Shown here in pieces: positions 17,380 to 26,012 of a stretch of DNA of 64,000 nt. Where the stretch lies: positions 248,001 to 312,000 of the forward strand of contig NZ_CP131061.1 in the NCBI RefSeq assembly GCF_032594355.1, in the 5' to 3' direction. Source of the stretch: Methanolapillus ohkumae (GTDB taxonomy: Archaea; Halobacteriota; Methanosarcinia; Methanosarcinales; Methanosarcinaceae). A model generated the notes under the pieces. The model saw only the letters and a program-made list of their open reading frames with translations, did not search any database and was not told where the DNA came from. Numbering within the stretch: the first letter of the stretch is position 1; every line of letters starts with the position of its first letter. A program made the translations under genes and the position numbers.

Positions 17380-17926
17380 AAATTTTTCGAACAATCCGGC
17401 ACGGGTTTCCGTATGCTAAAACATTATCTGGAATATCTTTTGTGACAACGCTTCCGGCACCGATAATGACACCGTTTCCAATGGTTACACCCGGCAAAAC
17501 CACAACATTTCCGCCGATCCAAACATCATTTCCGACCCGAATCGGGTGCGAATAAATCATGCCTTTGTTGCGTTCTTCCACATCTGTCGCATGCCCAACC
17601 GTGTAAAACCCACAGCTTGGCGCCACAAAAACATTATCCCCAAAAGTGACTTGCGCGCAATCCAAAACAATGCAGCCGTGATTCATGTAAAAGTTTTCGC
17701 CGATTTCAATATTGTATCCGTAGTCACAATAAAATGGCGGCTCAATCAGAAAATGGTTTTTTGTTTTGCCCAGCAATTTTCTTAAAATCAAATCTCTCTC
17801 TTCTGTTTTTGATGGATGCAACTGATTGTAGTCATAACACAACCCTTTCGCATACGCACGCTCTTGATTGAGTTTTTCTCCGCCTGAATAATATAATGAG
17901 TCTGCCTCCTTCTCTTTATGGGTCAT
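17378..17926 (-). CDS. Sugar O-acetyltransferase (Maa/LacA type)
   Basis: A left-handed beta-helix acetyltransferase of about 182 residues. The N-terminus EADSLYYSGGEKLNQERAYA, the catalytic-histidine region FYTVGHATDVEERN, and the hexapeptide repeats VWIGGNVVVLPGVTIGNGVIIGAGSVV are those of maltose/galactoside O-acetyltransferases, which move acetyl from acetyl-CoA to a sugar hydroxyl. ATG 17926 has GGAGGG six bases upstream; an earlier ATG at 17944 lies before that site. The family is mainly bacterial, so transfer from gut bacteria is plausible. Substrate uncertain. Confidence 0.88.
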   Translation of the reverse strand: MTHKEKEADSLYYSGGEKLNQERAYAKGLCYDYNQLHPSKTEERDLILRKLLGKTKNHFLIEPPFYCDYGYNIEIGENFYMNHGCIVLDCAQVTFGDNVFVAPSCGFYTVGHATDVEERNKGMIYSHPIRVGNDVWIGGNVVVLPGVTIGNGVIIGAGSVVTKDIPDNVLAYGNPCRIVRKI

Positions 17927-17943
17927 TTTTTCCCTCCGATCCA

Positions 17944-18088
17944 TTCTTCATTTATTTGATTCTTCATCCGACGATTTATTTGATTCTTCATCCGACGATT
18001 TATTTGATTTATTCATCCGACGATTTATTTGATTTATTCATCCAACGATTTATTTGATTTATTCATCCGATTTGTTTTATTGGATGAT
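17944..18088. repeat. Tandem repeat of 23-29 bp (CATCCGACGATTTATTTGAT)
   Basis: Five to six copies of CATCCGACGATTTATTTGAT with TTCTT or TTATT spacers fill the gap between the acetyltransferase and the TIM-barrel gene. One copy has CATCCAACG. The copies are direct repeats without unique spacers, so this is a minisatellite and not a CRISPR array. Confidence 0.8.
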
Positions 18089-18838
18089 TTATTTGATTTG
18101 TTTCAAAAAATCAACCGTTATTTTTGCGTCTTTCGCCGTTTTATTTTCGGCAATCAAAACCGCTTTTTCTCTTTTGGCTTTTTGGACGATCTTTTGGAGA
18201 ACCGGCTCGCCGATGCTTCCGTCTCCAAATGCCAGATGCGCATCTGTTTTTCCGTCGTTGTCATGAATATGATAATGCGCAATCTGTTTTTTCAAAAATT
18301 CAGCTGTCGTTTTTGTGGTGTTGGAATGCCCGATATCTAAAACAATCGGATGGATGGCGGTCTCCCACTCGATCTCTTCCGGAGAACGGAAAAGATAAAT
18401 GTCGCTGTTGGGCATATTTTCCACGCAAATTTTGATGCCTGCCTCTTCCTGAATTTTTGCCAAAACCGGCAAAGACTTCAAAAGCGCCGCTTTGCATGAA
18501 TCGTACATGTCCCGGCCGGTCATATATCCCGGGTGAACGACCAAAATTTTGGCGCCGATTTCTTGACAAACCCGTGCGCTTTGCTGAATTGTTTCAAGTG
18601 CCGCCACACGTAGATTCTCCCGCGGATTTGCCAAATTCACATCTTGAGTCGGCGCATGGACCGAGTAGGAAAGCGTATGTGAAAAAAGGGATTCCGTATT
18701 CGGATTGTTTTTAAAATCCTCAACAATGTCGTGCATTTTTTCCGAAAAAATTTCCGCATGGGAACTTATTTTTTCAATTTCCAAAAGGGCAGACTCCAAA
18801 TCTTGGTCCGCAAAAGCCAAAGTTGAAACGCCAATCAT
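18089..18838 (-). CDS. TIM-barrel sugar-phosphate isomerase/epimerase family protein
   Basis: The 249-residue protein fits the xylose isomerase-like / AP endonuclease 2 barrel: SYSVHAPT, ILVVHPGYM, ICVENMP, HPIVLDIGHSN, IAHYHIHDNDGKTDAHLAFGDGSI and AVLIAENK give His, Glu and Asp metal ligands at the strand ends. A metal-dependent isomerase, epimerase or endonuclease activity is expected; the substrate cannot be told. It precedes the acetyltransferase on the same strand across a repeat-filled gap of 162 bp. Confidence 0.85.
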   Translation of the reverse strand: MIGVSTLAFADQDLESALLEIEKISSHAEIFSEKMHDIVEDFKNNPNTESLFSHTLSYSVHAPTQDVNLANPRENLRVAALETIQQSARVCQEIGAKILVVHPGYMTGRDMYDSCKAALLKSLPVLAKIQEEAGIKICVENMPNSDIYLFRSPEEIEWETAIHPIVLDIGHSNTTKTTAEFLKKQIAHYHIHDNDGKTDAHLAFGDGSIGEPVLQKIVQKAKREKAVLIAENKTAKDAKITVDFLKQIK

Positions 18839-18998
18839 AGTTCTTTTTAAAGCGTTTTTGAATAAAAAAGTTTACATCATTTTTCAATAATTATGTAAAC
18901 ATTTTTATATAATCATGAAAAACAGATAATAAACATTTGAACGAATAATTCTTGTCATCTCTTACCGAAATTTTATATTATGGCAATGTTCATATCCA

Positions 18999-19050
18999 AA
19001 ATTAAATCCTAAAATCAAATCCTAAAATTAAATCCTAAAATCAATCCAGT
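18999..19050. repeat. 15-bp tandem repeat upstream of ppk1
   Basis: Four units of AAATTAAATCCTAAAATC or close variants lie in the gap between the TIM-barrel gene and ppk1, about 65 bp before the ppk1 start. Confidence 0.6.
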
Positions 19051-19114
19051 TCAAATCTATTATAGTTTTCTTTCATTTCATAAAAATGAACCGATTCCTT
19101 CAAGCGTGATTCTT

Positions 19115-21403
19115 ATGACCGACCCGATTCAGCAAAACACATCTCCGCCTTTGGAATTTTCTCCTTTGGATTCCGATTCTTTGGAATCTTCCTCTTCGAA
19201 TTCACACCCTTTGGAGTCTTCCTCTTCGAATTCACACCATTTGGAGTCTTCTCCTTCCGATTCTTCTCCGCCGCTTCATCTCAATTTAGAGGACCCCGCT
19301 CTTTACATTGAGCGCGATTTCAGCTGGCTCTATTTCAATATGCGTGTCATGGAAGAAGCCTTGGATGAAAGCATTCCGCTTCTTGAACGCGTCCGGTTCC
19401 TTTCGATTTATGCCGGAAATTTGGATGAATACTACATGGTCCGAATTCCCGCTGTCCACCGCCTTGTTTTGGAAGAAGGCATGAGCCTGGAGACCGCCAA
19501 CAACGCGTATTTTGAAATGCAGCGCATTTACTCCGAACTCGCCGTCATGCTTAAAAAAATGGAAACATGCTGGGAAAACATCTTGGTCCCGGAACTCAAA
19601 AAACACAACATTCACATTTTACAGTACAGTGAACTGGAAAATTATCAAATCGATTACCTCAGTGATTATTTCCGGCGCAATATTTTCCCGCAGCTGACAC
19701 CGCTGGCGTATGATTCCAGCCACCCGTTTCCCTACATCACCAACCAGAGCATTAATTTTGCCGTCATTTTGTCCGATGCGCTTTACGGCGATATTTTTGT
19801 CCGGGTCAAAATTCCGACCAACGTCAAGCGGCTGATTCTCATTCCGAATCGGGAGGATTTGCAAAACTCAAATCTGGACGCGTCCGGACCCACGCCGTTG
19901 AGCCCCGGCATCCGAAAATCAAAGTCGGATACTTACAATTTCATTTGGATTGACGACGTCGTTTTGGCGAATTTGGACATGGTGTTTCCGGGACAAAAAA
20001 TCAAGGAAGCACATGCGTTTCGGATTACACGCGACGGTGATTTGGGCATTGATGAGGATGGTGACTTTAGTTTGATGAAATCCATTGAGAAAAAGTCTGG
20101 CGTTAACTACTTCGGCCCGCCGCTTCGGATCGAAATCAATGACGGAATGTCGGATTTCGTTTTAAAAACATTGCTTGAAAACTTAAAACTCCGCTCGTCT
20201 CAAGTCGAAGCACTGAAGTCTCCGGTCGGGCTCGTTTCCATTTCCGAAATTTGCAGCATTGATCGTCCCGATTTGAAATATCCGCCGTTTACGCCTAAAA
20301 AGAAAAAGTATTTGGAGCCGTCAAGAAACAGTGACATTTTCTCCAAAATCCGGAAAAAAGATGTTTTGGTTTACCGTCCGTATGACAGTTTCGACAGCAT
20401 GATTGACTTTGTGCAAGCCGCATCGGTAGATCCGGATGTTGTGGCCATTAAAATCACATTGTATCGGGTGGATCGCAATTCCCGAATTATTCAATTCCTC
20501 AAAGACGCCGCCGATAATGGAAAACAAGTGGCGGTTCTCATCGAGCTCAAAGCCCGGTTTGATGAAGAAAACAATGTTTCCAAAGCGAAAGAATTGGAAC
20601 ACTCCAACATCCACGTGGTTTACGGCGTTCCAAACCTGAAGACGCATGCGAAAATGTGTTTGGTTTTGCGCCAGGAAGAAGACACGATTGTTCCGTACAT
20701 GCACATGAGCACCGGAAATTACAATGCGGGAACGGCAAAAGTCTATTCCGACTTTGAATATTTTACAGCGGACCCGGTCATTGGACAAGACGCGGTCGAC
20801 TTGTTCAACAGCCTGACCGGCTATTCCCGAAAAACAAAATACAGAAAACTGTTGGTGGCTCCCAATTCCTTGCGGGATGAATTTATTCAAAAAATCCGCC
20901 GCGAAGTTCAAAGCCACAAAAATTTCGGAAACGGCTACATGTTCTTTAAGTTAAATTCACTGGTGGATCCGGAATGTATCAAGGAATTGTATTTGGCGTC
21001 GATGGCCGGCGTTAAAATTGATCTTCAAATTCGCGGAATCAGTTGCATCCGTCCCGGACTTCCCGGAATCAGCGACAACATTTCCGTCACATCCATTGTC
21101 GGACGGTTCCTTGAACACAGCCGGGCGTATTATTTCTTCAACAACGGAAAAGAAGAAATGTATCTGGGAAGCGCTGATTTGATGCAGCGCAATTTAGACC
21201 GCAGGGTTGAGATTCTGTTTCCGGTCAATTCGGAATATTTGCGCAAAATCAAAGACGTCATTCTCAAAAAGCATCTGGAAGACAATGTCAAGCTCAGAAT
21301 CAGCCTGTCCGACGGCTCTTTTAAACGGTGCGAAAAATCGCCGGGTGCCGAAGCTTTGGATTCACAAATGTGGATGATGGTCAATCAAGACAAATGGGAA
21401 TGA
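19115..21403 (+). CDS. ppk1: Polyphosphate kinase 1
   Basis: A protein of about 762 residues that makes polyphosphate from ATP. The N-terminal 45 residues are a Ser-rich repeat (LESSSSNSH units), then YIERDFSWLYFNMRVMEEA opens the PPK1 N-domain. The catalytic part has LKTHAKMCLVLR with the autophosphorylated His at about 511, and MHMSTGNYNAGTAKVYSDFEYF. LEHSRAYYFFNNG with YLGSADLMQRNLDRRVE forms the second conserved block. The start is ATG 19115 or GTG 19106; GTGAT before 19115 could act as the ribosome site. It converges with a gene encoding a CHAD polyphosphate-binding domain. Confidence 0.95.
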   Translation: MTDPIQQNTSPPLEFSPLDSDSLESSSSNSHPLESSSSNSHHLESSPSDSSPPLHLNLEDPALYIERDFSWLYFNMRVMEEALDESIPLLERVRFLSIYAGNLDEYYMVRIPAVHRLVLEEGMSLETANNAYFEMQRIYSELAVMLKKMETCWENILVPELKKHNIHILQYSELENYQIDYLSDYFRRNIFPQLTPLAYDSSHPFPYITNQSINFAVILSDALYGDIFVRVKIPTNVKRLILIPNREDLQNSNLDASGPTPLSPGIRKSKSDTYNFIWIDDVVLANLDMVFPGQKIKEAHAFRITRDGDLGIDEDGDFSLMKSIEKKSGVNYFGPPLRIEINDGMSDFVLKTLLENLKLRSSQVEALKSPVGLVSISEICSIDRPDLKYPPFTPKKKKYLEPSRNSDIFSKIRKKDVLVYRPYDSFDSMIDFVQAASVDPDVVAIKITLYRVDRNSRIIQFLKDAADNGKQVAVLIELKARFDEENNVSKAKELEHSNIHVVYGVPNLKTHAKMCLVLRQEEDTIVPYMHMSTGNYNAGTAKVYSDFEYFTADPVIGQDAVDLFNSLTGYSRKTKYRKLLVAPNSLRDEFIQKIRREVQSHKNFGNGYMFFKLNSLVDPECIKELYLASMAGVKIDLQIRGISCIRPGLPGISDNISVTSIVGRFLEHSRAYYFFNNGKEEMYLGSADLMQRNLDRRVEILFPVNSEYLRKIKDVILKKHLEDNVKLRISLSDGSFKRCEKSPGAEALDSQMWMMVNQDKWE

Positions 21404-21415
21404 ATGTAAAATAAC

Positions 21416-21600
21416 GCAAAAATATAACGCAAAAATATAATGCAAAAATATAATGCAAAAAAGAAACGAAGAGGCCGTTTTTAAAATCTTTTTTTTTAAA
21501 AACGGTATTTCGGTTTTTTATTTTTTCACTCCTTTCCAAAATTACCATTTCTTTTATTTCCAAAATTACCATTTCTTTTATTTCCAAAATTGGTACCATT
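21416..21600 (+). terminator. Terminator hairpin of ppk1 flanked by tandem repeats
   Basis: Four units of ATAACGCAAAAAT or ATAATGCAAAAAT (21416-21462) precede a long hairpin in which CCGTTTTTAAA pairs with TTTAAAAACGG (about 21474-21507), followed by T-rich sequence. Three 23-bp units containing TTTCCAAAATTACCATTTC follow up to 21600, running into the end of the convergent gene. Confidence 0.6.
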
Positions 21601-22198
21601 TCTTTTTATTTTCAAGGATGGGCGCAGTCATTTTTTTCGGTTCGCCGGGCAGGTTTTCGAAAGGTTCGGCATCCGGTTTTTTATTGGAATTCTCAGACTC
21701 CCCCTCCGAATTTTTGTTTTCTTCCTCCGGTTCGGGGGGTGCTGATTTTTGTTCCATGGGATAATATCCCGGTTTTGCCGCATCTATTTCCGGTCTTTTC
21801 GCATTTTCAATCAGCGGCTGCACTTGAAGCATGTACGCTTGATGAATTTTCATGAGTTCTTCATAATTCTTATTGGATGCAGCCAGCTGTTCCTTTAAAT
21901 CCGAAATGTGACGGCGTTGAACTTCGATGATACTGTTGTCGATTTCTCGCTGAATGATATTTTCTTCCCGGCGCCGGTTGCCGGCGTAGTATTCCAAAAG
22001 GGCGGCGGAAACAATCTCATCCGGCTTTCTTTCGCTTTTTATCCGGGATTTGAGTTCCTTGGAAAGACGGAAATTCACTTTCCCAAGCTTATTTTTGTCT
22101 TCACTCTCTTTTACTTTTTTGGAATTTTTTTCCTTTTTGAAATTCTGATTCTCTTTTGAATTCTCTTTTTGATTCCGATTCTCTGAATTTTGAGACAC
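21578..22198 (-). CDS. Ribbon-helix-helix/coiled-coil protein in the polyphosphate block
   Basis: About 206 residues from GTG 22198, which has GAGAGGAAA upstream and lies 16 bp after the stop of the CYTH/CHAD gene, so the two form an operon. The N-terminal 40 residues are Lys/Asn/Glu-rich. KVNFRLSKELKSRIKSERKPDEIVSAALLEYY looks like a ribbon-helix-helix or bundle segment. A coiled coil follows (IEVQRRHISDLKEQLAASNKNYEELM), then a disordered Pro/Glu tail ending in the aromatic-basic KKWYQFWK. Family unknown. Its place next to polyphosphate genes suggests, but does not show, a related role. Confidence 0.65.
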   Translation of the reverse strand: MSQNSENRNQKENSKENQNFKKEKNSKKVKESEDKNKLGKVNFRLSKELKSRIKSERKPDEIVSAALLEYYAGNRRREENIIQREIDNSIIEVQRRHISDLKEQLAASNKNYEELMKIHQAYMLQVQPLIENAKRPEIDAAKPGYYPMEQKSAPPEPEEENKNSEGESENSNKKPDAEPFENLPGEPKKMTAPILENKKKWYQFWK

Positions 22199-22214
22199 TG
22201 TCGTTTCCTCTCGC

Positions 22215-25028
22215 TTATGATTCAAATGATTCTTCCAACATTTTTGAAATCCGGGTCTGGAAATATTTTCCGTCCATTTTCTGCCAAACTTCTTGGAATT
22301 TCGGCAGCAAGATTTGAATTTCTTCTTCCCGATACGCTTTGTATTTTAAAAGTTCAAGCCGCAGGATTGTTCTTTCTCCCGGTGTCGATTTAAAATATTC
22401 TTTTTCGTCTTCCGTTTGCCGGATATACCGCCTGATGGATTCGATGGCGACGACCGCATCATGAAAATCGCCGAGCAGATCTTGCAATTCTTTAAATTCT
22501 TTGAGCAGCAGGTCGGCGCTTTCGCCGAGATTTTCCTTAAAAAAGTCCAAAGTGTACCGAAAATTTTTGGCGGCGATTCGAAGCCGGTGAAGCTTGTCGA
22601 TTGGAATCCAAGCCCCCGCCATCCATTCACGGTAGGCGGTCATTCCGGCGGCTTTTTCATACAAAATGACCGGCAAAACATCTGAAATCCGGGATGGGTA
22701 AACATCTCCTTTTTTTCCGATAATGGTTTTTCCAATGAATTTTCGTTGAGCGTAGGTTTGACGCGTTTCTTTTTTGAACTTTTTGTAGGCGGGCGAATTC
22801 AAATAATTCACAACATCCCGCTGAGATTTTTCAATATCGGCGGCAACCATTTCATAAAACAATTTCATGCGGCTTGGGTCCGTTTTTTGCGTTTTGACAT
22901 AAATGTCTGTTTTTTCCAAAAGCACATCCAAATCCCGCTTTTTTCCAAGCGGCCGGAGTGTTTTTTGAATGCCGGATTTGGCGTTTGCCGTAAATTCCGG
23001 GTCCAAATAATTTTCAAAAACAACCATTAGCGCATTCATTTTTCGAAGAGCGACCCGCATGTCATGAACCGCTTCAATGTCCTTGCCGGCGATGACGCCG
23101 CTTTCCGTTCGGACCATTTCTTTAAGCCGAGCGAATAGGATTTTTTCAGCGGCGCTTGCAACTGTGTTATTCAAATGGATTTTTCCGAAATCAGCTTTTT
23201 CTTGGTTTTCGCCGGGGTTTCCACACTTTTCCGATTCCGGGTCTGCATTGTCTTTTTCCCGGATAATTTGAACCGGAATTTCAAAAACAAATTCAAAAAA
23301 ACTTCCTTGTTTTTTATTTTGAATTTTTCGGGGCGGATGGTCGGATGTATAATATATCCGAATTTCCGGTTTTTCAAAACCGTTTTCCTTTTCAAAACCG
23401 TTTTCCAATTCCGTAAGGGCTGTTTTTTGTTCCAAGATTATTTTTGAAATGGTTGCATTTTTCTTTTCCAGCTGTCCGATAATTTCTAAAAATGCCGTAC
23501 AGACAAGTGCTTTTCTTTGAAGGGCGGGCGGGATAAAAATTCCGGCATCGAAGAGAGCGGCTTTTATTTTTTCCGGCGTCGGATTTTTAAGAGCGACCCA
23601 TTCCAGGGCCAGCCCGATTATTTTGAGTTCGTCGGAAGAAACGCCTTTTAGCGGATGTGTCCATACGATTTCTTTGGAAAGATTTGCATTGTTTGCCGCA
23701 AATCCTTTTCCGATTCCATAGAGAAGCGCCGCGTTTTTTAAAATCCGGCCGGATTCAAAGTGAGGCTCATCGCCGAAATTTTCTTTTTCCTCTTTATGGA
23801 AAAAGCCGGCCAACATTTTCATATTTTCCAGACGCATTTTTCCAAATTCATCATCGGCAGGTCCCGCTCCATACAAAAAAATCAGATCTTTCGCGGTCCA
23901 TGTCTTTTGGTCCGGCCCGAATTTTTGCCGGGAATATTTCGGATTTGGCGGAATTTGAAACACAAACGGAAAAACACCCAGCCGCATCATTAAAAATTCT
24001 TGGTCAACCGCGTTGATCTCGGCTGGTGTTTTTTTGTATTTTAACGCCGCGAACTTTGGCGAAAGACCGCTGTCCAGCGCCAGTAAAATAGAAGCTTTGG
24101 TTTGAAAAATATCTGCGATTTCAGCCTTTTCCCTTCCGCCGTCCAGTTCCTTTTCAAATAGTCCACGGCTTCCGAAAAACTCAAAAAAATCAGTCGTCCA
24201 ATCTTTTTCGCAGATTTGCATAAGCGCCGCTTTTTCAGACGGTCGCAGGAAATGAGCGCCGGCGGACTCAAATATAGATTCGGAGTCCAACCTAAAATCC
24301 GGAACAGTATCGGCTTTTTCATCAAAAGCGGGGTTGATCCGGCCTTCAATTTGGTCACGGTTGAAATAAAGAATCAGGGCCCGCTCAAATTTGGATAAAT
24401 AATTCGGAGAGATATTATTTTTGACAGCATTTTCTTCTTTGAGACGATTTACGAAATCTTCTAAATCCGCTTCGGATCCATCTTTAAGCTCGATTTCCAG
24501 TTCAAAAAATGAATGGGTTTGTTCGGAAATTTTAAAATAAACAGTGTCTACCGACATTTCAAAGAGAACCGGTCCTGTCATTTTTTCATCAGTTGTTTTG
24601 TATATATTTCGAAAAAAGCGTTCCTGTTCCATCATAATGACAGGAACCAATTCAAAATCGCCGGCAATGTCCATGAGTTTTCTTTTAAAATCAGGGAGGC
24701 GGATGTCTTTGTAAGTTTGGCCTTTTTGCAAGGTGGTTTTGCTTTCCGTCCGTTTAAAGATACCGTCAATATTCTTTTTTTGACCGCCTGCGCCGTCCAA
24801 GCTTTTGAGAGTCCATTCGGTTTTTTTCCCCTCTTCTTCCCGGGCCCGCAGATAGCAGCCGGTTGACAAAAGAAGCAGGTCTGGCGTGTCGTAAAATGTA
24901 TCGGAAAAAACAACCTGATTTCCTTCGTCAATAAAATAAGAAATAGAATCGGAATTGATGGTGTTGATCGTCTTTAAAAAGGTGTGTGTTTTTGGGTTTA
25001 AAACACTCAATTTGCATTCGACTTCCAT
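22215..25028 (-). CDS. CYTH - HD-like - CHAD fusion protein (polyphosphate-related)
   Basis: A 937-residue protein of three parts. Residues 1-215 are a CYTH domain: MEVECKL supplies the ExExK signature and ELEIELKDG a later acidic strand. Residues about 395-530 resemble the HD-type C-terminal domain of exopolyphosphatases/GppA, but LYGIG stands where LHDIG is expected, so the metal-binding His-Asp is missing. Residues about 615-930 are a CHAD helical domain: VHDMRVALRKMNALM, RPLGKKRDLDVLL, LHRLRIAAKNFRYTLDFF. CHAD binds polyphosphate and CYTH hydrolyses triphosphates (family knowledge). ppk1 is the convergent neighbour, which supports a polyphosphate function. GGGAAAAGAA precedes the ATG. Confidence 0.88.
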   Translation of the reverse strand: MEVECKLSVLNPKTHTFLKTINTINSDSISYFIDEGNQVVFSDTFYDTPDLLLLSTGCYLRAREEEGKKTEWTLKSLDGAGGQKKNIDGIFKRTESKTTLQKGQTYKDIRLPDFKRKLMDIAGDFELVPVIMMEQERFFRNIYKTTDEKMTGPVLFEMSVDTVYFKISEQTHSFFELEIELKDGSEADLEDFVNRLKEENAVKNNISPNYLSKFERALILYFNRDQIEGRINPAFDEKADTVPDFRLDSESIFESAGAHFLRPSEKAALMQICEKDWTTDFFEFFGSRGLFEKELDGGREKAEIADIFQTKASILLALDSGLSPKFAALKYKKTPAEINAVDQEFLMMRLGVFPFVFQIPPNPKYSRQKFGPDQKTWTAKDLIFLYGAGPADDEFGKMRLENMKMLAGFFHKEEKENFGDEPHFESGRILKNAALLYGIGKGFAANNANLSKEIVWTHPLKGVSSDELKIIGLALEWVALKNPTPEKIKAALFDAGIFIPPALQRKALVCTAFLEIIGQLEKKNATISKIILEQKTALTELENGFEKENGFEKPEIRIYYTSDHPPRKIQNKKQGSFFEFVFEIPVQIIREKDNADPESEKCGNPGENQEKADFGKIHLNNTVASAAEKILFARLKEMVRTESGVIAGKDIEAVHDMRVALRKMNALMVVFENYLDPEFTANAKSGIQKTLRPLGKKRDLDVLLEKTDIYVKTQKTDPSRMKLFYEMVAADIEKSQRDVVNYLNSPAYKKFKKETRQTYAQRKFIGKTIIGKKGDVYPSRISDVLPVILYEKAAGMTAYREWMAGAWIPIDKLHRLRIAAKNFRYTLDFFKENLGESADLLLKEFKELQDLLGDFHDAVVAIESIRRYIRQTEDEKEYFKSTPGERTILRLELLKYKAYREEEIQILLPKFQEVWQKMDGKYFQTRISKMLEESFES

Positions 25029-25155
25029 TTCTTTTCCCGATTCATTTGAATTAAAATTTAATTTTTTAAATATTTATTTAGTATCACCTTTTTCGTATAA
25101 ATATTCCCTCTTTTTTGGTTTTTATGTTTTATGTTTTATTAAATAGGTTCCTCAA

Positions 25156-25370
25156 TTAAAGGGGTTCTACGGTTGGGACAATGTATTTTTTGACTTCTTC
25201 AATATCCACAATATTCCCCTTTTGATCGATGTATTTTCCATCCTCTCTATGTTGAATTCTATTTCCAATGTGTCATTCTCCGAGGAATAAAAAATAAACA
25301 GGAACACAAGCAAGAATAAGGCAAAGAGCAAAAAATAAAAAAATTATTATATTTTTATAATTTTGCAAAA
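25156..25370 (-). pseudogene. Decayed SDLI/YTDI family paralogue (fragment)
   Basis: On the minus strand, 25272 to the stop at 25156 reads HIGNRIQHREDGKYIDQKGN then IVDIEEVKKYIV, which resembles the C-termini of paralogues C and D (LIDIEGKKVNIDE; AVDNDGKNVNMTD). Upstream in the same frame, past an in-frame TGA at 25275-25273, a hydrophobic segment (IIIFLFFALCLILACVPVYF) resembles the family's N-terminal anchor, with no start codon. The whole middle domain is missing. This looks like an internally deleted copy. The rest of the 25029-25476 gap is AT-rich and empty. Confidence 0.5.
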
Positions 25371-25476
25371 ATATTATATATCCGATAAATAAAATTGAAG
25401 ATCATTGCTTTCGTCAAAATAATATTTTCAAAAAAGTACAGTTTTTGACTAAAACTTTCGACTAAAAATTAAGGCA

Positions 25477-25785
25477 TTATTTTTGAATGATGGAATTTTC
25501 TATTTTTTCAATATCATCCATCATTTTTCGAATGGAATCATATCGTTCATCACCGGTGTTTAAAAAATGAGTGACGTTATCTCCGGCAATTGCACCCTGT
25601 TGCGATGGTTTAATCAAGCCGTTTTGTTCCAAAACACGCAACGAATACCGGACTTTGTGGGCTTGCATTCCCGTCTCTTCAGACAATTTTAAAATACCGA
25701 TGGGTCCCCGCTCAATTACATACTTCAGGACAAGCATATGCCGTCCAATCAATTCCAATTCGTTATTCGCTTGCTCAAACAACAT
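25477..25785 (-). CDS. Winged-helix transcriptional regulator
   Basis: The 102-residue protein has a helix-turn-helix segment (GILKLSEETGMQAHKVRYSLRVLEQNGLIKPS) and a C-terminal helix (YDSIRKMMDDIEKIENSI) likely used for dimerisation. Length and pattern fit small archaeal regulators of the winged-helix class. It probably acts as a dimer on DNA. A TATA-like box (about 25837-25845 on the minus strand) and a perfect 9-bp inverted repeat just upstream of it may form its own promoter and operator. There is no clear Shine-Dalgarno site, so the transcript may have a very short leader. Target genes are unknown. Confidence 0.8.
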   Translation of the reverse strand: MLFEQANNELELIGRHMLVLKYVIERGPIGILKLSEETGMQAHKVRYSLRVLEQNGLIKPSQQGAIAGDNVTHFLNTGDERYDSIRKMMDDIEKIENSIIQK

Positions 25786-25850
25786 TTTAGGGACACAACC
25801 ATTTCGAATTCTTAAAAATAAAGTGTAAACATTCTCTATTTATAACTATC

Positions 25851-25883
25851 TTGTTTGTTTGTAAACAATTGTATAACAAACAA
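25851..25883. promoter_or_regulatory. Inverted repeat upstream of the winged-helix gene
   Basis: TTGTTTGTT (25851-25859) and AACAAACAA (25875-25883) are a perfect 9-bp inverted repeat with a 15-bp centre. It lies upstream of the TATA-like box of the minus-strand regulator gene and is a candidate binding site for that regulator. Confidence 0.5.
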
Positions 25884-26012
25884 CAACAGCCGCCTAAATA
25901 TTTTTTTCTTGTTCGCTCTTTTTAATTAATATCTTTATTTTTTAAATATAAATCTTTTTATTATTTTATAAGATATATTTTTATCTCCTTTTTAATACAA
26001 ATCTTGCAAAAA

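Noticed and set aside
22490..24890. Several plus-strand frames opposite the CYTH/CHAD gene
   Set aside because: They are antisense shadows of a long, clearly coding minus-strand gene.
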